64,000 bases of DNA. Origin: an uncultured Psychrobacter sp. Its GTDB lineage: Bacteria > Pseudomonadota > Gammaproteobacteria > Pseudomonadales > Moraxellaceae. The stretch lies in NCBI GenBank assembly GCA_947501045.1, contig CANMUI010000002.1, positions 62,001 through 126,000 on the forward strand, given 5' to 3'. Shown one piece after another: positions 1 through 9,051 of this stretch (its first letter is position 1; each line of letters opens with the position of its first letter). Position numbers and translations under genes: made by a program. Under the pieces are notes generated by a model. The model was not told the DNA's origin. It saw only the letters and a program-made list of their open reading frames with translations, and did not search any database.

Positions 1-757
1 GACGTTTGGCAAGCTTACCAATGGTAGTTGTTTTGCCGACGCCATTGACCCCAACGACTAAAATTACAAACGGCTTTTTGCTGGTATCGATTACCAGTGG
101 TGCAACTTTTGGGGTCAAAATATCTACCAGCTCACTTTGTAGCGCTTTGTATAGTGCATGAGCATAAATAAGATCACCGCGCGCCGTCTGTTCAGTCAAA
201 CTTTTGATGATACGATTGGTCGCATTGACGCCGATGTCAGCCACCAATAATTGATCTTCAACCTCTTCTAATAACTCATCGTCGATCTCTTTACCACCGA
301 TAAGGATGCTTACCATGCCCTCAGCTAGGTTTTTTCGTGATTTACTCAGTCCGCTCTTCATGCGGTTGAACCAACTGCCTTTTTGGCGACCTTTTGGTTC
401 TAAATCCTGATCTTGCTGATCTAAATCCTTAGGTAGCTCTGCACTTTTAGCACCGCTACTCTTGCCCAACTGCTCTTGCAAAGGCATAGTAGGCACAAGC
501 GTAGAAGCTGGTTTTACGTTATGATCACTAATAGGTACTGTTGATGTTTTTTGCGTCTCAGGCGTTACAATTGGCGCGCCTAAAGCGGTATGCTCATCAG
601 CAAGCTTGACACTAGAGTCAGGTTTAGCCTCAGGCTCATCAGCGATAGTGACTGATTGCACTGGTAGACTGGGTAAGGTAATATCATCGTCATCTAAGTC
701 ATCAAGGCTACCATCAAGATTGATGACGACGCGGTTGGCATTGTTTGGATTGTTCAT
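1..757 (-). CDS. ftsY: FtsY, signal recognition particle receptor (5' part, cut by window edge)
   Basis: FtsY is the SRP receptor GTPase that docks ribosome-nascent chain complexes at the inner membrane. The translated minus strand starts MNNPNNANRVVINLDGS. It continues through an acidic, low-complexity A domain of about 125 residues, then an SRP54 N domain (IGGKEIDDELLEEVEDQLL), then the start of the G domain with the P-loop GVNGVGKTTTIGKLAKR at the window edge. The rest of the GTPase domain lies outside. I chose the ATG at 757: a TGGGG stretch lies just upstream, and the frame closes at a TGA (818-820) with no better start between. It diverges from the small lipoprotein genes at 1094. Confidence 0.95.
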   Translation of the reverse strand, partial: MNNPNNANRVVINLDGSLDDLDDDDITLPSLPVQSVTIADEPEAKPDSSVKLADEHTALGAPIVTPETQKTSTVPISDHNVKPASTLVPTMPLQEQLGKSSGAKSAELPKDLDQQDQDLEPKGRQKGSWFNRMKSGLSKSRKNLAEGMVSILIGGKEIDDELLEEVEDQLLVADIGVNATNRIIKSLTEQTARGDLIYAHALYKALQSELVDILTPKVAPLVIDTSKKPFVILVVGVNGVGKTTTIGKLAKR

Positions 758-1093
758 ACGTTTGCCCCAAAAATTATCAAGATTAGAGTCAGAGTCGACT
801 ACATAGTTATATAGTAATCATGCTCCACTATTATTAGAATCAAAGAAAATATTAGAATGAAATATAAATAATAGGTTAGTTTAGCATAGTTCAGCTACTG
901 CTCAGTGTTGTCTATAATAGGAAATAGTAAAGCATGGCCAAGCTGCAAGAAAGTTAAGCTTAAGATTTAGACACAAAAAACTGACTCTGCTAGGCGCAAA
1001 TTTAGCTACTGTTTATTCATACTTACCGATTCTTGTCTGCTTTAAACAATCATTTGACTATTTGCATTTTTTAGCCACTATCTAGGAATAAAC
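758..1093. other. AT-rich divergent intergenic region
   Basis: These 336 bp separate ftsY (leftward) from a small lipoprotein gene (rightward) and must hold both promoters. I see no open frame of interest and no clear hairpin. A ribosome-binding site (AGGA) about 7 bases before the ATG at 1094 closes it. Confidence 0.6.
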
Positions 1094-1339
1094 ATGCCAT
1101 CTCAAGTATTATTGAATCTATTAAATAATATGAGTTCAATAAAGCCAAAGAGTCCATCAAGCAGTAGCGAACCGAGCAATCAGTTAAGCTTTAAGCACTC
1201 ATTTATCTCCCAAAAAGCCAAAATGCTAAAATTATTTTTTGTTTTAGGGATTTTGTCATTTTCAGTGGGAGGCTGCGCTACTTTGCAGGCGCTTGAACCA
1301 ACGGCTATACTGATTTCCGATATAAAAGATATTTTATAA
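1094..1339 (+). CDS. Small predicted lipoprotein, copy 1
   Basis: An 81-residue protein of unknown function. After a long hydrophilic Ser/Lys-rich stretch, a hydrophobic segment (MLKLFFVLGILSFSVGGC) ends in a lipobox-like VGGC, followed by a short tail ATLQALEPTAILISDIKDIL. An AGGA motif supports the ATG at 1094. An internal ATG at 1130 (MSSIKPKSP) resembles the start of the next gene, and an internal Met at the hydrophobic segment could also serve. The tail shares the pattern C-A/S-T-x-Q-x-x-x-PTA with the next gene, so the two look like diverged duplicates. If mature, only about 21 residues remain after the lipidated Cys. Function cannot be read from the sequence. Confidence 0.55.
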   Translation: MPSQVLLNLLNNMSSIKPKSPSSSSEPSNQLSFKHSFISQKAKMLKLFFVLGILSFSVGGCATLQALEPTAILISDIKDIL

Positions 1340-1388
1340 TAGTTATGGTTCAAATAACTGCGCTCATTACTATAAATTAGGAATGTTT

Positions 1389-1577
1389 ATGTCATCAATA
1401 CCATCAACTTGTGTCAATAAAACATCTATAACAAACGCCTCTACGCTTTCCTTTGCTTGGAGCATCGGAATCATTATGGCTATAACCATACTAGCGTTAG
1501 CAAGCGTAGGCTGTAGTACGACGCAAGAATTTAAGCCAACCGCTAGTGTCATCGTTGGTGGACACAAATCAATCTAA
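1389..1577 (+). CDS. Small predicted lipoprotein, copy 2
   Basis: A 62-residue protein starting MSSIPSTCVNKTS, with a hydrophobic stretch ending in the lipobox-like ASVGC and a mature tail STTQEFKPTASVIVGGHKSI. There are two possible ATGs, at 1383 and 1389. The TTAGGA at 1377-1382 sits 6 bases before the second and directly abuts the first, so 1389 is the likely start. It lies 49 bases after copy 1 and 45 bases before the M16 peptidase gene, on the same strand, so the genes may be co-transcribed. Function is unknown. The shared PTA motif after the cysteine links it to copy 1. Confidence 0.6.
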   Translation: MSSIPSTCVNKTSITNASTLSFAWSIGIIMAITILALASVGCSTTQEFKPTASVIVGGHKSI

Positions 1578-1622
1578 CACGCGCTATTATCTATCACTCC
1601 CTATCTTATAAGTAGAAAGTCT

Positions 1623-3164
1623 ATGCCTTCGTTTTTATCCTTGCCTGCCATTGCTATACCAGCTAGCTCGTCATACTATCTAAAACAACCGATACTACGT
1701 ATAGCATGCGCCGTCGCTTTGGCAGCTACTCTTGCCGCTTGTCAAAGTACGCCTACAAACCAAACCGCACCTGCTATTACCTCTTCTAATATAGCGTCAA
1801 TCGTAAAACCCTCAGATTCAGACAATGAATCATCGACGCTAGCGATAGATTTATCAAATCGTCATGAATATCAGTTGCAAAATGGTCTGAAAATTATCGT
1901 CAAAGAAGACCACCGAGCGCCAGTCGTCATGACTCAGATTTGGTATCGTGTTGGCTCAGCGGATGAACCTGTGAACAAAGGCGGTATCTCGCACCTGCTT
2001 GAGCATATGATGTTTAAAGGTACCACTAACGTCTCAAGCGATGATTATGAGCGCTTGATTGCTAAATTTGGCGGCGTCAATAATGCTTTTACCAGTTACG
2101 ATTATACCGGTTATTATGAGCTATTCCCTGCCAATCGTCTGGCATTGGCGCTTGAGCTTGAAGCGGATCGCATGACCAATTTGATATTCGATGAGTCAGA
2201 ATTTGCCAAAGAACATCAAGTGGTTATGGAGGAGCGTCGTCAACGCACTGATGATAATCCATTAGCAAAAGCTTATGAGTCGTTTCGGCTATTAGCTTTG
2301 CCCGATAGCCCCAAAGACGAATCAGTTATAGGCCCTATGCAGGAGCTTGAGTCTATCGAATTAGAAGAATTAAAGGACTGGTATAGGACTTGGTATGCAC
2401 CCAACAACGCAACGCTTGTTATTGTCGGTGACGTTGAACCACAAGAAGCCTTGGCACAAGTTAAACGCTACTTTGGCGATCTAAAGCCTAGCACTACCTT
2501 GCCCAAACGGCCTGCCGTCAATCAAGCAGGGTTTCGCGGTTATCAGCAAGTTGAGTCAGAGCAAGCAGTAGAGGTGCCCGTACTGCTGATGGGATATAAT
2601 GTGCCAAGCTTACTGACGGTTGCCGATAGCAATGAAAATCAAGCTTATGCCTTATCGCTGGCCCAAGATGTCTTAGATGGGGGCTTATCCGCGCGCCTAG
2701 AGCGCAGATTGGTACGCGAGCAAGGTTTACTGACTGCTGTTGGCACCTCTTATGACCTGCTAGATCGCGGCGATGGGCTGTTCTTAATTCAGGCAACCCC
2801 GCGTGAAGGCGTAAGCTTGGCGGCCGCGCAGCAAGCGATTATAGCTGAGATTGACAAGCTAGCAGCTGAACCTATCAATCCCGATGAAATCAGCCGTGCC
2901 AAAACCAACACCGTGACAGGTCTAGTCTACGCTCAAGACAGTATGGCAGGTCAGGCTCGCATTATTGGCTCCCTACAATCTATCGGCCTTGATGATAGAT
3001 TGCTAGCAGCCTTGCCATCCAAGCTTGATGACATAAGCGCGGCTGACATTCAAAACGCAAGCAAAAAATATTTGGTAAAAGATAATCTAACTGCTATGTA
3101 TATCGTACCGCCCAAAGATAAGTCTGAAGCTGATACTACAGTAAACTCTGAAGAGAGGCCTTAA
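1623..3164 (+). CDS. M16 family zinc metallopeptidase, lipoprotein, catalytic member
   Basis: A 513-residue insulinase/pitrilysin-family protein. A lipoprotein-type signal ends at LAAC (Cys40), so it is probably anchored in the periplasm. The inverted zinc motif HLLEH is at residues 124-128, and the expected third ligand is Glu205 in VVMEERR, 77 residues on, as in pitrilysin. The N-terminal M16 domain spans roughly 85-230 and the C-terminal M16_C domain 235-420. The next gene encodes a related protein without the zinc motif. Such paired half-size M16 proteins are known in bacteria, where the two chains form a heterodimer. Substrate is not predictable. Confidence 0.9.
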   Translation: MPSFLSLPAIAIPASSSYYLKQPILRIACAVALAATLAACQSTPTNQTAPAITSSNIASIVKPSDSDNESSTLAIDLSNRHEYQLQNGLKIIVKEDHRAPVVMTQIWYRVGSADEPVNKGGISHLLEHMMFKGTTNVSSDDYERLIAKFGGVNNAFTSYDYTGYYELFPANRLALALELEADRMTNLIFDESEFAKEHQVVMEERRQRTDDNPLAKAYESFRLLALPDSPKDESVIGPMQELESIELEELKDWYRTWYAPNNATLVIVGDVEPQEALAQVKRYFGDLKPSTTLPKRPAVNQAGFRGYQQVESEQAVEVPVLLMGYNVPSLLTVADSNENQAYALSLAQDVLDGGLSARLERRLVREQGLLTAVGTSYDLLDRGDGLFLIQATPREGVSLAAAQQAIIAEIDKLAAEPINPDEISRAKTNTVTGLVYAQDSMAGQARIIGSLQSIGLDDRLLAALPSKLDDISAADIQNASKKYLVKDNLTAMYIVPPKDKSEADTTVNSEERP

Positions 3165-3245
3165 TATCCAACTTTTGGTAGACTATATAGCATTTAAAAT
3201 AGAGTTATAGTTAATCCTGAATAAAACTGGCACACTCTATGTCGT

Positions 3246-3321
3246 GTGCGGCTAATATTAATTTCGCGCAGCCTCTGTCTGCGTAGGCACAGCACGCAAG
3301 GGAAATTAATATCAGCCGCAC
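3246..3321. repeat. Large imperfect inverted repeat, REP/MITE-like
   Basis: Two 20-base arms (3246-3265 and 3302-3321) are inverted complements with one mismatch. Both begin or end at GTGCGGCT and contain ATATTAATTTC. The 36-base centre is GC-rich and partly self-complementary (GCAG...CTGC, CTGT...ACAG). It lies between the two M16 genes. No poly-T tract follows, so it is not a typical terminator. The AT-rich arms around a GC-rich core suggest a dispersed intergenic repeat; no second copy was noticed in this window. Confidence 0.6.
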
Positions 3322-3417
3322 TGTACCTATTTTAAAGTGTGTTAACTATATTTGTAAGCTAAGTTTTTAAAATAATCGATCCTTTTGTCAAAGACCATTT
3401 ACGTTAAGAAGAAACAT

Positions 3418-4914
3418 ATGACTCCTAAAAAATCAACAATTAATCTAAGAGTTGGCGTACTATTAGGGTTGGCAGTACTTGTCTCCCCTGCTTATGCAGA
3501 ATTGGCAGGCGCGGAGGACTACCGTGACTCTACAGCGGCTATCGATACTAGTGCTCCAATCAAAGCATTATCAAAGCTAACTAGCATCGATAATGCCAAA
3601 CCCTTGAAAGTGACAGTACCTACTATCGAACATTTTACCACTGCAGCTGGTGTGCCAGTGTCTTTTGTGCAAGCAAGCACCCTGCCTATTGTTGATATTG
3701 ATCTGCGTTTTAATGCTGGTAGCGCCCGCGATGGCAACATACGTACGCAAGGTTTTGGTATCGCCAGTATGACCGCCACCATGCTTACCCAAGGCACTGA
3801 AAGCTTAGCTGAAGACGACTTTACTCGTGCGGTGGAGACCTTGGGAATTAATCTTAATAGCAGCGCCTATAAAGATATGTTTATCGTCTCTCTACGTAGT
3901 TTATCTGATGATGAGCATCTGCTACCTGCTATTGATCTAATGACGCAGATGCTCACTGAAGCTACCTTTGATCCTCAAATTCTTGCCCGTAATAAAGCGC
4001 GTCTATTGGTGGGCTTACAGCAGCAAAAGCAGGACCCAAGTAGCCTTGCCAGTCTCGCTTTTGATAAAGCTTTATACGGCTCTCACCCTTATGCACACCC
4101 CTCTTCAGGTACGCTTGAGAGCGTCCCCAGTATTGAGCAAAAAGACTTAACTGCTTTTCAAAAGCGCTACCTAGTCGCAGACAATGCCACCCTTGCAATG
4201 ACAGGTAATCTGACTTTAGCGCAAGCAAAAGCGCTGGCTGAGGACATCACTAGCGATTTACCTAAAGGCTCTGCTGCAGCTACTTTACCTGAGCCCAAAC
4301 CGCTTACCCAAACCGAGCATATTCATATCCCTTTTCCAAGTACGCAAACCACAGTCTTGATGGGACAACTGGGTAGTAAGCGAGCTACCGATCCCAAAGA
4401 GCAGCAACAGCAAACCAACTTTGCTGTTGGTAACGAGGTATTGGCAGGCGGAGATTTCAATGCTCGCTTGATGACTGAGATTCGACAAAATCTAGGTTAC
4501 ACTTACGGCATCTCAGGTGCAATGAATCCAATGCTCACCCGAGGCCCTTATCAAATCGGCTTCTCAACACGTAATGATAAAGCTCGTATGGCTATCGATG
4601 CAAGTTTGGCTGTAATTGACGATACTTTAGATAACGGCATCACTAAAGATGAGATGGCGCTTACGACTGACAACATGAAGAATAGTTTTCCAATGAGTTT
4701 CGCTAGCAATGCTGGCATCAATGGTCTACTTGGAATGATGAATTTTTATAAATTACCAGATGACTATTTAACCAATTATATGAGCCGTATCGACGATGTG
4801 TCTTTACATGCGGTCAACCAAACGCTGCGCGATACGCTTGATCCAGATAAGTTTTTGATTGTAACCGTTGGGCAAGACAACCCTTGGCAAACACCAGCTT
4901 CTAAGGCTAACTAG
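3418..4914 (+). CDS. M16 family peptidase-like protein, non-catalytic partner
   Basis: A 498-residue periplasmic protein of the insulinase fold. A signal peptide with cleavage near SPAYA/ELAG is evident. Where the catalytic partner has HxxEH, this one reads GFGIASMTATMLTQG, so it cannot bind zinc in the usual way. The C-terminal half keeps the M16_C features, including the RQNLGYTYGISG segment with the Arg and Tyr that in paired M16 enzymes complete the active site of the partner chain. A TTG 33 bases upstream is in frame, but AAGAAG before the ATG at 3418 and the signal peptide favour 3418. It probably forms a heterodimer with the preceding gene product. Confidence 0.88.
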   Translation: MTPKKSTINLRVGVLLGLAVLVSPAYAELAGAEDYRDSTAAIDTSAPIKALSKLTSIDNAKPLKVTVPTIEHFTTAAGVPVSFVQASTLPIVDIDLRFNAGSARDGNIRTQGFGIASMTATMLTQGTESLAEDDFTRAVETLGINLNSSAYKDMFIVSLRSLSDDEHLLPAIDLMTQMLTEATFDPQILARNKARLLVGLQQQKQDPSSLASLAFDKALYGSHPYAHPSSGTLESVPSIEQKDLTAFQKRYLVADNATLAMTGNLTLAQAKALAEDITSDLPKGSAAATLPEPKPLTQTEHIHIPFPSTQTTVLMGQLGSKRATDPKEQQQQTNFAVGNEVLAGGDFNARLMTEIRQNLGYTYGISGAMNPMLTRGPYQIGFSTRNDKARMAIDASLAVIDDTLDNGITKDEMALTTDNMKNSFPMSFASNAGINGLLGMMNFYKLPDDYLTNYMSRIDDVSLHAVNQTLRDTLDPDKFLIVTVGQDNPWQTPASKAN

Positions 4915-4931
4915 CTTTTTATAATCGACGT

Positions 4932-5441
4932 TTAATCTATGATTGTTATTGACACGTCGTAGTTTAAACGCTTAGGTTTATACGCGACGCCATCATAGGT
5001 CAAGCGAATCACGTGCTTATCATAAGAGGCAACTCGGTATTTACCGTTAGCAAAGTTATGGATAGTAGGGACAATTAATAAAGCTTCTATTTGAGAGCTA
5101 TCGAGATCGACAGTGATCTGTTGTCCGGCGTCGGGATATAAAAAATAATCGCAGTAATTATCAACCATGACCTCATTCTTACGTTTAATGGTACTACTGC
5201 CAATATCTTTTTGCACAAGTTTAGGACAAATATCTTTACGCTCAGCTGCCAATCTTGCGTAGGTGTTTTTGATATTGCATTCAATGTCATCAGCTTCCTG
5301 CTTAGCAGATGGGGACGCTGTATCTGTCGCTACTGACGTAGAATTTTCAGAACTACAAGCGCTGATACTTAAAAAAGAGACAAGATATACAAGGAATATT
5401 AGTGGCATCATTAAAGTGAGTTTTAACCTTCGAGCAGTCAT
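4932..5441 (-). CDS. Predicted lipoprotein of unknown function
   Basis: About 169 residues. A basic n-region (MTARRLKLT), a hydrophobic core and the lipobox SISAC mark a lipoprotein. The mature part starts with a Ser/Thr/Asp-rich linker and continues into a roughly 110-residue domain with four cysteines (DDIECN, KDICPK and VDNYCDYF in the domain, plus the lipidated one). The C-terminal half looks beta-rich. An in-frame GTG at 5465 would add eight residues; neither start has a clear ribosome-binding site. It ends 17 bases from the end of the convergent M16 gene. I do not recognise the family. Confidence 0.65.
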   Translation of the reverse strand: MTARRLKLTLMMPLIFLVYLVSFLSISACSSENSTSVATDTASPSAKQEADDIECNIKNTYARLAAERKDICPKLVQKDIGSSTIKRKNEVMVDNYCDYFLYPDAGQQITVDLDSSQIEALLIVPTIHNFANGKYRVASYDKHVIRLTYDGVAYKPKRLNYDVSITIID

Positions 5442-5572
5442 ATGGTGAGACTTAAACTTATACACACTATTATCAAACCAAAATCCTTTGTAAATCTATT
5501 TGTATGTAATATTACCATTTTATTTTTTATCTTTTATTCAGTACAACTTTAGCTCTAACCCTAAATTTGATA

Positions 5573-6475
5573 TCAGTAACGACAAGATGAGCTACTGCTA
5601 GCGTGGTTAGAGCCCCATTTGCGGTAACCTTGCGTATCTAAATGTATAGCTCCCGTTGAATACAGCCCCAATCCAAAATTATAAGATTGACCTTGATACT
5701 GCCAAAACTGGCACAGACTATCTTGTAGATTACTGAGCATCCATAAATTATTACTATACTCTGGGACCCAGATATCTATAGCACTGGCGGTCATATGCTT
5801 ACTGTTTCTTGCACCCCCCGCACAGGCATTAAGGCTAGGACTACGATATACAGAGCGTATTTGGCTGCTTGCAGGCAAGATACCTTGACTCTTTAACTGG
5901 CTATAAAGTCGTAAAGTAGGGACGATATTTGACCATAGCTCCTGCGGTGGTAACTGATAGGGCTCATAGCCACATTGATTCCAGCTACGGGCGGTAGACA
6001 AAAGCTCTTCGAGTGGTGGAACGTTTTGAACACCAACTTGTGAGTTCAAGTAACGTTGATAATTAGCAATCTCTTGTGCTCGGTAACTGCTGCTGTTGGC
6101 CCACGAATTAAAGTCCATATTCGCAAACTGATTATAGGTGTTATCGACTGTACTATATCTAGAGGAGTAAGTAGGACTATTATAGGAAGGAGTATTTTGA
6201 TTTGGGCGACGCACGCTAACGCTTTTATTCTCTTCTATCGATAGTTTGGCATCAAAATTGTACTCGCGCTGCTTTTGTTCGATTAAACCTTGTATACTAT
6301 CACCGCCCAAACTATTACTGCTATTGTCATTTGTTCTGATAGAAGGGCTGATGTAGGCATTGCTATGACGAACTTGAATACGTCTCTCGCTACTATCATT
6401 CAAAATGGCGGCATAGCTGGCGCTAGTACTGGCAAAAATAACAAGAGCAAATGTAGGTTTTATCATTGATATCAT
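5573..6475 (-). CDS. M15-type peptidase (D-Ala-D-Ala carboxypeptidase-like), secreted
   Basis: The C-terminal 130 residues match the M15A peptidase fold (VanY/YcbK-like). Seen here are YRSP, then SKHMTASAIDIW with zinc ligands His and Asp, then AIHLDTQGYRKWG with the final His. These enzymes trim or cleave peptidoglycan peptides. The middle is a Ser/Asn/Tyr-rich low-complexity linker. The open frame extends to a GTG at 6604 and includes an ATG at 6589. I prefer the Met at 6475 because MISMIKPTFALVIFASTSASYA then forms a clean signal peptide. No start has a convincing ribosome-binding site, so the true N-terminus could be 38-43 residues longer. Confidence 0.8.
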   Translation of the reverse strand: MISMIKPTFALVIFASTSASYAAILNDSSERRIQVRHSNAYISPSIRTNDNSSNSLGGDSIQGLIEQKQREYNFDAKLSIEENKSVSVRRPNQNTPSYNSPTYSSRYSTVDNTYNQFANMDFNSWANSSSYRAQEIANYQRYLNSQVGVQNVPPLEELLSTARSWNQCGYEPYQLPPQELWSNIVPTLRLYSQLKSQGILPASSQIRSVYRSPSLNACAGGARNSKHMTASAIDIWVPEYSNNLWMLSNLQDSLCQFWQYQGQSYNFGLGLYSTGAIHLDTQGYRKWGSNHASSSSSCRY

Positions 6476-6604
6476 ATAGTACGACAACATTGTAGAATGG
6501 CAATAGTTTTTTTGGTGGCTGGATGTATTATCTTGTTCAATGGATAAACTATGTTGAAAGCTTTGACTTCTATTGTTTACATGAGCCATAGGTATTATTA
6601 CCAC

Positions 6605-6939
6605 TAAAAATATTTAACGATACTACCAAATTTTAGGTAGTCAAGCTAAACTATTACTACCTGTATCGACTGATAATTTTATTATTAACATTTATCATCA
6701 CTGTATTCAATTATAGAGTTACATTATTACTATTACATCAATTTGTTTCTTTTTATTGAATTTTAGTTGTATTATTGTATCTTAATTAGTTCAATTCATC
6801 AATGTTCTAAGACTATTTAATGATACTTAGTTTTTCTATAGCAAACCTTATATAGTTTTTAATTTTATTAATGATCAACGGTATTTTGCTTGAACTTTTT
6901 CATGTTTGATTACAGTATCCTATTATAGTCCCATCGCCT
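6605..6939. other. AT-rich divergent promoter region
   Basis: 335 bp of strongly AT-rich DNA between the M15 peptidase gene (leftward) and rodA (rightward). Long A/T runs are present but no coding frame or strong hairpin was seen. It should carry promoters for both genes. Confidence 0.5.
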
Positions 6940-8085
6940 ATGTCTTTTAATCCTCAGTACCGATTCTCTCGTCAAAGTCATCATTTCAGTCAGCAGTATG
7001 AACGCACACTATGGCAGCGTATTCATATAGACCCTTGGTTGACTGTCCTTCTATTAACTATCTGTTGCATTGGTTTGACGATTTTATATAGTGCTTCAAC
7101 CCAAGACGTTAGCATGGTTGTGCGGCAAGTAGTTAGTTATGGGGTCGCCTTTACTGCCATGTTTATTATGGCGCAAGTACCGCCTAATATATATCGTACG
7201 TTTACCCCTGTATTTTATGTGTTGGGATTAATACTATTGGTACTAGTCGATATTATTGGCGAAGTACGCATGGGCGCGCAGCGCTGGATCAATTTACCAG
7301 GATTTGGTAGTGTGCAACCATCGGAGTTTATGAAGCTTGGCATGCCCATGATGTGCGCCTGGTTTTTATCTAAACGTGATCTGCCCCCTTCATTTTCAAG
7401 TGTATTAATAACACTAGGTATTATCGTAGTACCAGTATTATTAATTGCTAAAGAGCCGGATCTTGGTACGTCTCTACTTGTAGCTGCCAGTGGGCTCTTC
7501 GTATTGTTTTTAGCTGGATTATCATGGTGGATGATCTTCGGTGCCATAGCTTTAGCAGTACCTTTTGTGACCTTTGCTTGGCATTTTTTATTACATGACT
7601 ATCAAAGGACAAGGGTACTAACGCTTTTCAACCCTGAAGGCGATGCTCAAGGAGCAGGCTGGAACATTATCCAGTCCAAAACAGCGATTGGTTCTGGTGG
7701 TTTATCGGGTAAAGGCTATCTTGACGGTACCCAATCCCATCTACATTTTTTGCCTGAAGGTCATACTGACTTTATCATTGCTGCTTTTTCAGAGGAGTTT
7801 GGTTTACTCGGGGTAATACTTCTCATGTCAATATATGCTTGTCTATTAGTCCGAGCACTATATATTGCCTTCACTAATCCTGACATTTATAGTCGTTTAT
7901 TAGCAGGCGCTATAGCTATGTCGTTCTTTGTATACATCTTTGTCAACGTCGGTATGGTAGGTGGTATTCTGCCTGTCGTCGGTGTCCCTTTGCCTTTCAT
8001 CAGTTACGGCGGTACTGCCATTGTAACGTTAATGGCAGGATTTGGACTTTTAATGTCTATTCATACGCATAAAGTAAACGCATAG
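6940..8085 (+). CDS. rodA: RodA/MrdB, SEDS peptidoglycan glycosyltransferase
   Basis: A 381-residue polytopic membrane protein of the SEDS family, which polymerises lipid II for cell elongation together with a class B PBP. After a roughly 30-residue cytoplasmic N-terminus come about ten membrane segments. Hallmarks are GAQRWINLPGFGSVQPSEFMK (residues about 112-132), KEPDLGTSLL, the loop HFLPEGHTDFIIAAFSEEFG with the catalytic Asp at about 277, and PLPFISYGGTA near the end. Length is typical. rlpA lies downstream on the same strand, a common neighbour of rodA. Confidence 0.95.
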   Translation: MSFNPQYRFSRQSHHFSQQYERTLWQRIHIDPWLTVLLLTICCIGLTILYSASTQDVSMVVRQVVSYGVAFTAMFIMAQVPPNIYRTFTPVFYVLGLILLVLVDIIGEVRMGAQRWINLPGFGSVQPSEFMKLGMPMMCAWFLSKRDLPPSFSSVLITLGIIVVPVLLIAKEPDLGTSLLVAASGLFVLFLAGLSWWMIFGAIALAVPFVTFAWHFLLHDYQRTRVLTLFNPEGDAQGAGWNIIQSKTAIGSGGLSGKGYLDGTQSHLHFLPEGHTDFIIAAFSEEFGLLGVILLMSIYACLLVRALYIAFTNPDIYSRLLAGAIAMSFFVYIFVNVGMVGGILPVVGVPLPFISYGGTAIVTLMAGFGLLMSIHTHKVNA

Positions 8086-9051
8086 ACGTGCGGTCTTGTC
8101 GCTCGTTTATGGTCAAGCCATAGCCTACTATAGCTGATGTCAAACTTAGGCTACAAATTAGTATTAGGACATTACTGGTATGGTTTTTGCTTATCTACTG
8201 TACCTACGCTCATCTACTGTATCTACGTAGTTTTAGCGTGACCAAAATTCATACTATTAATCCTGTAGCGTTTTTATAAAAGATAAACTATATTTAGAGA
8301 AAAACTATAAAAAATAAATAAGCGTATTACTCTGATAAAAAATACTTTAATACTCTTACGTTAAAAATTTCTAGATTAAATTGTTTTAATGGTGTATAAG
8401 TTTTTCGCTATATTTTCCAGTAAATTTATATATTTGGTATATCGAATATATAGAGAGATTCTATTATTTTTACCGTAAATTTAATAAAAATACAAAAATA
8501 ATTTTTATCTTTTTACCTCACCAGTATTACTGCGAAAACAATGAAAGGCTATGTTTATCTTTCTAAACTGTTGTTATTGTTACTATAATATGTAGATACT
8601 TTCTTAATTAACTTTTTATACTAGCAACTATTGTTAACTATTACGCTCATATTTTAGGACTTGTTTTTTATAAAATTTTGCGCTACTCTACTTTCTACTG
8701 GTTTTTGATACACAAAGTGTACAGAGCTACTAATAAACTTTTCACTTGGTTATATTTTAGTTGTAGCTAATCCGTATAGTAGGCGTTTAAGATTTTATAG
8801 GTTTAATTAAAAGACGGCTTTAATATTTGTAGCTTGTTTTTCAGTAGTCAACCTTTTAGATGGCAAACTACTATTTTATGCGTATTAATTATTAAATGAG
8901 AAATCAATTATATTTTAAGTCCTGTACTACCTTTCTAATATTATATAGTCCTTTGATAATAGTAACTAGTTTAAACTTAAATATGAATTGACTGGCATGC
9001 ATGTAAACAAAGACTTGTGACTAGGTTTTAATATAAGCTATAGAGGTATTT
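8086..9051. other. 966-bp AT-rich gap between rodA and rlpA
   Basis: No open frame of convincing coding character was found on either strand. The first 150 bases have more mixed composition and contain an imperfect 19-base tandem repeat (8193-8211 and 8212-8230, both starting ATCTACTGTA). The rest is very AT-rich with many T/A runs. The rlpA promoter should lie toward the end. It could hold a decayed gene or a small RNA, but nothing specific is visible. Confidence 0.5.

Noticed and set aside
606..806. 66-residue plus-strand frame opposite ftsY
   Set aside because: It is antisense to a clear FtsY coding region and has no recognisable domain or ribosome-binding site.
2518..2796. 92-residue minus-strand frame inside the M16 gene
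   Set aside because: Shadow of the well-supported peptidase; composition is that of a reverse frame.
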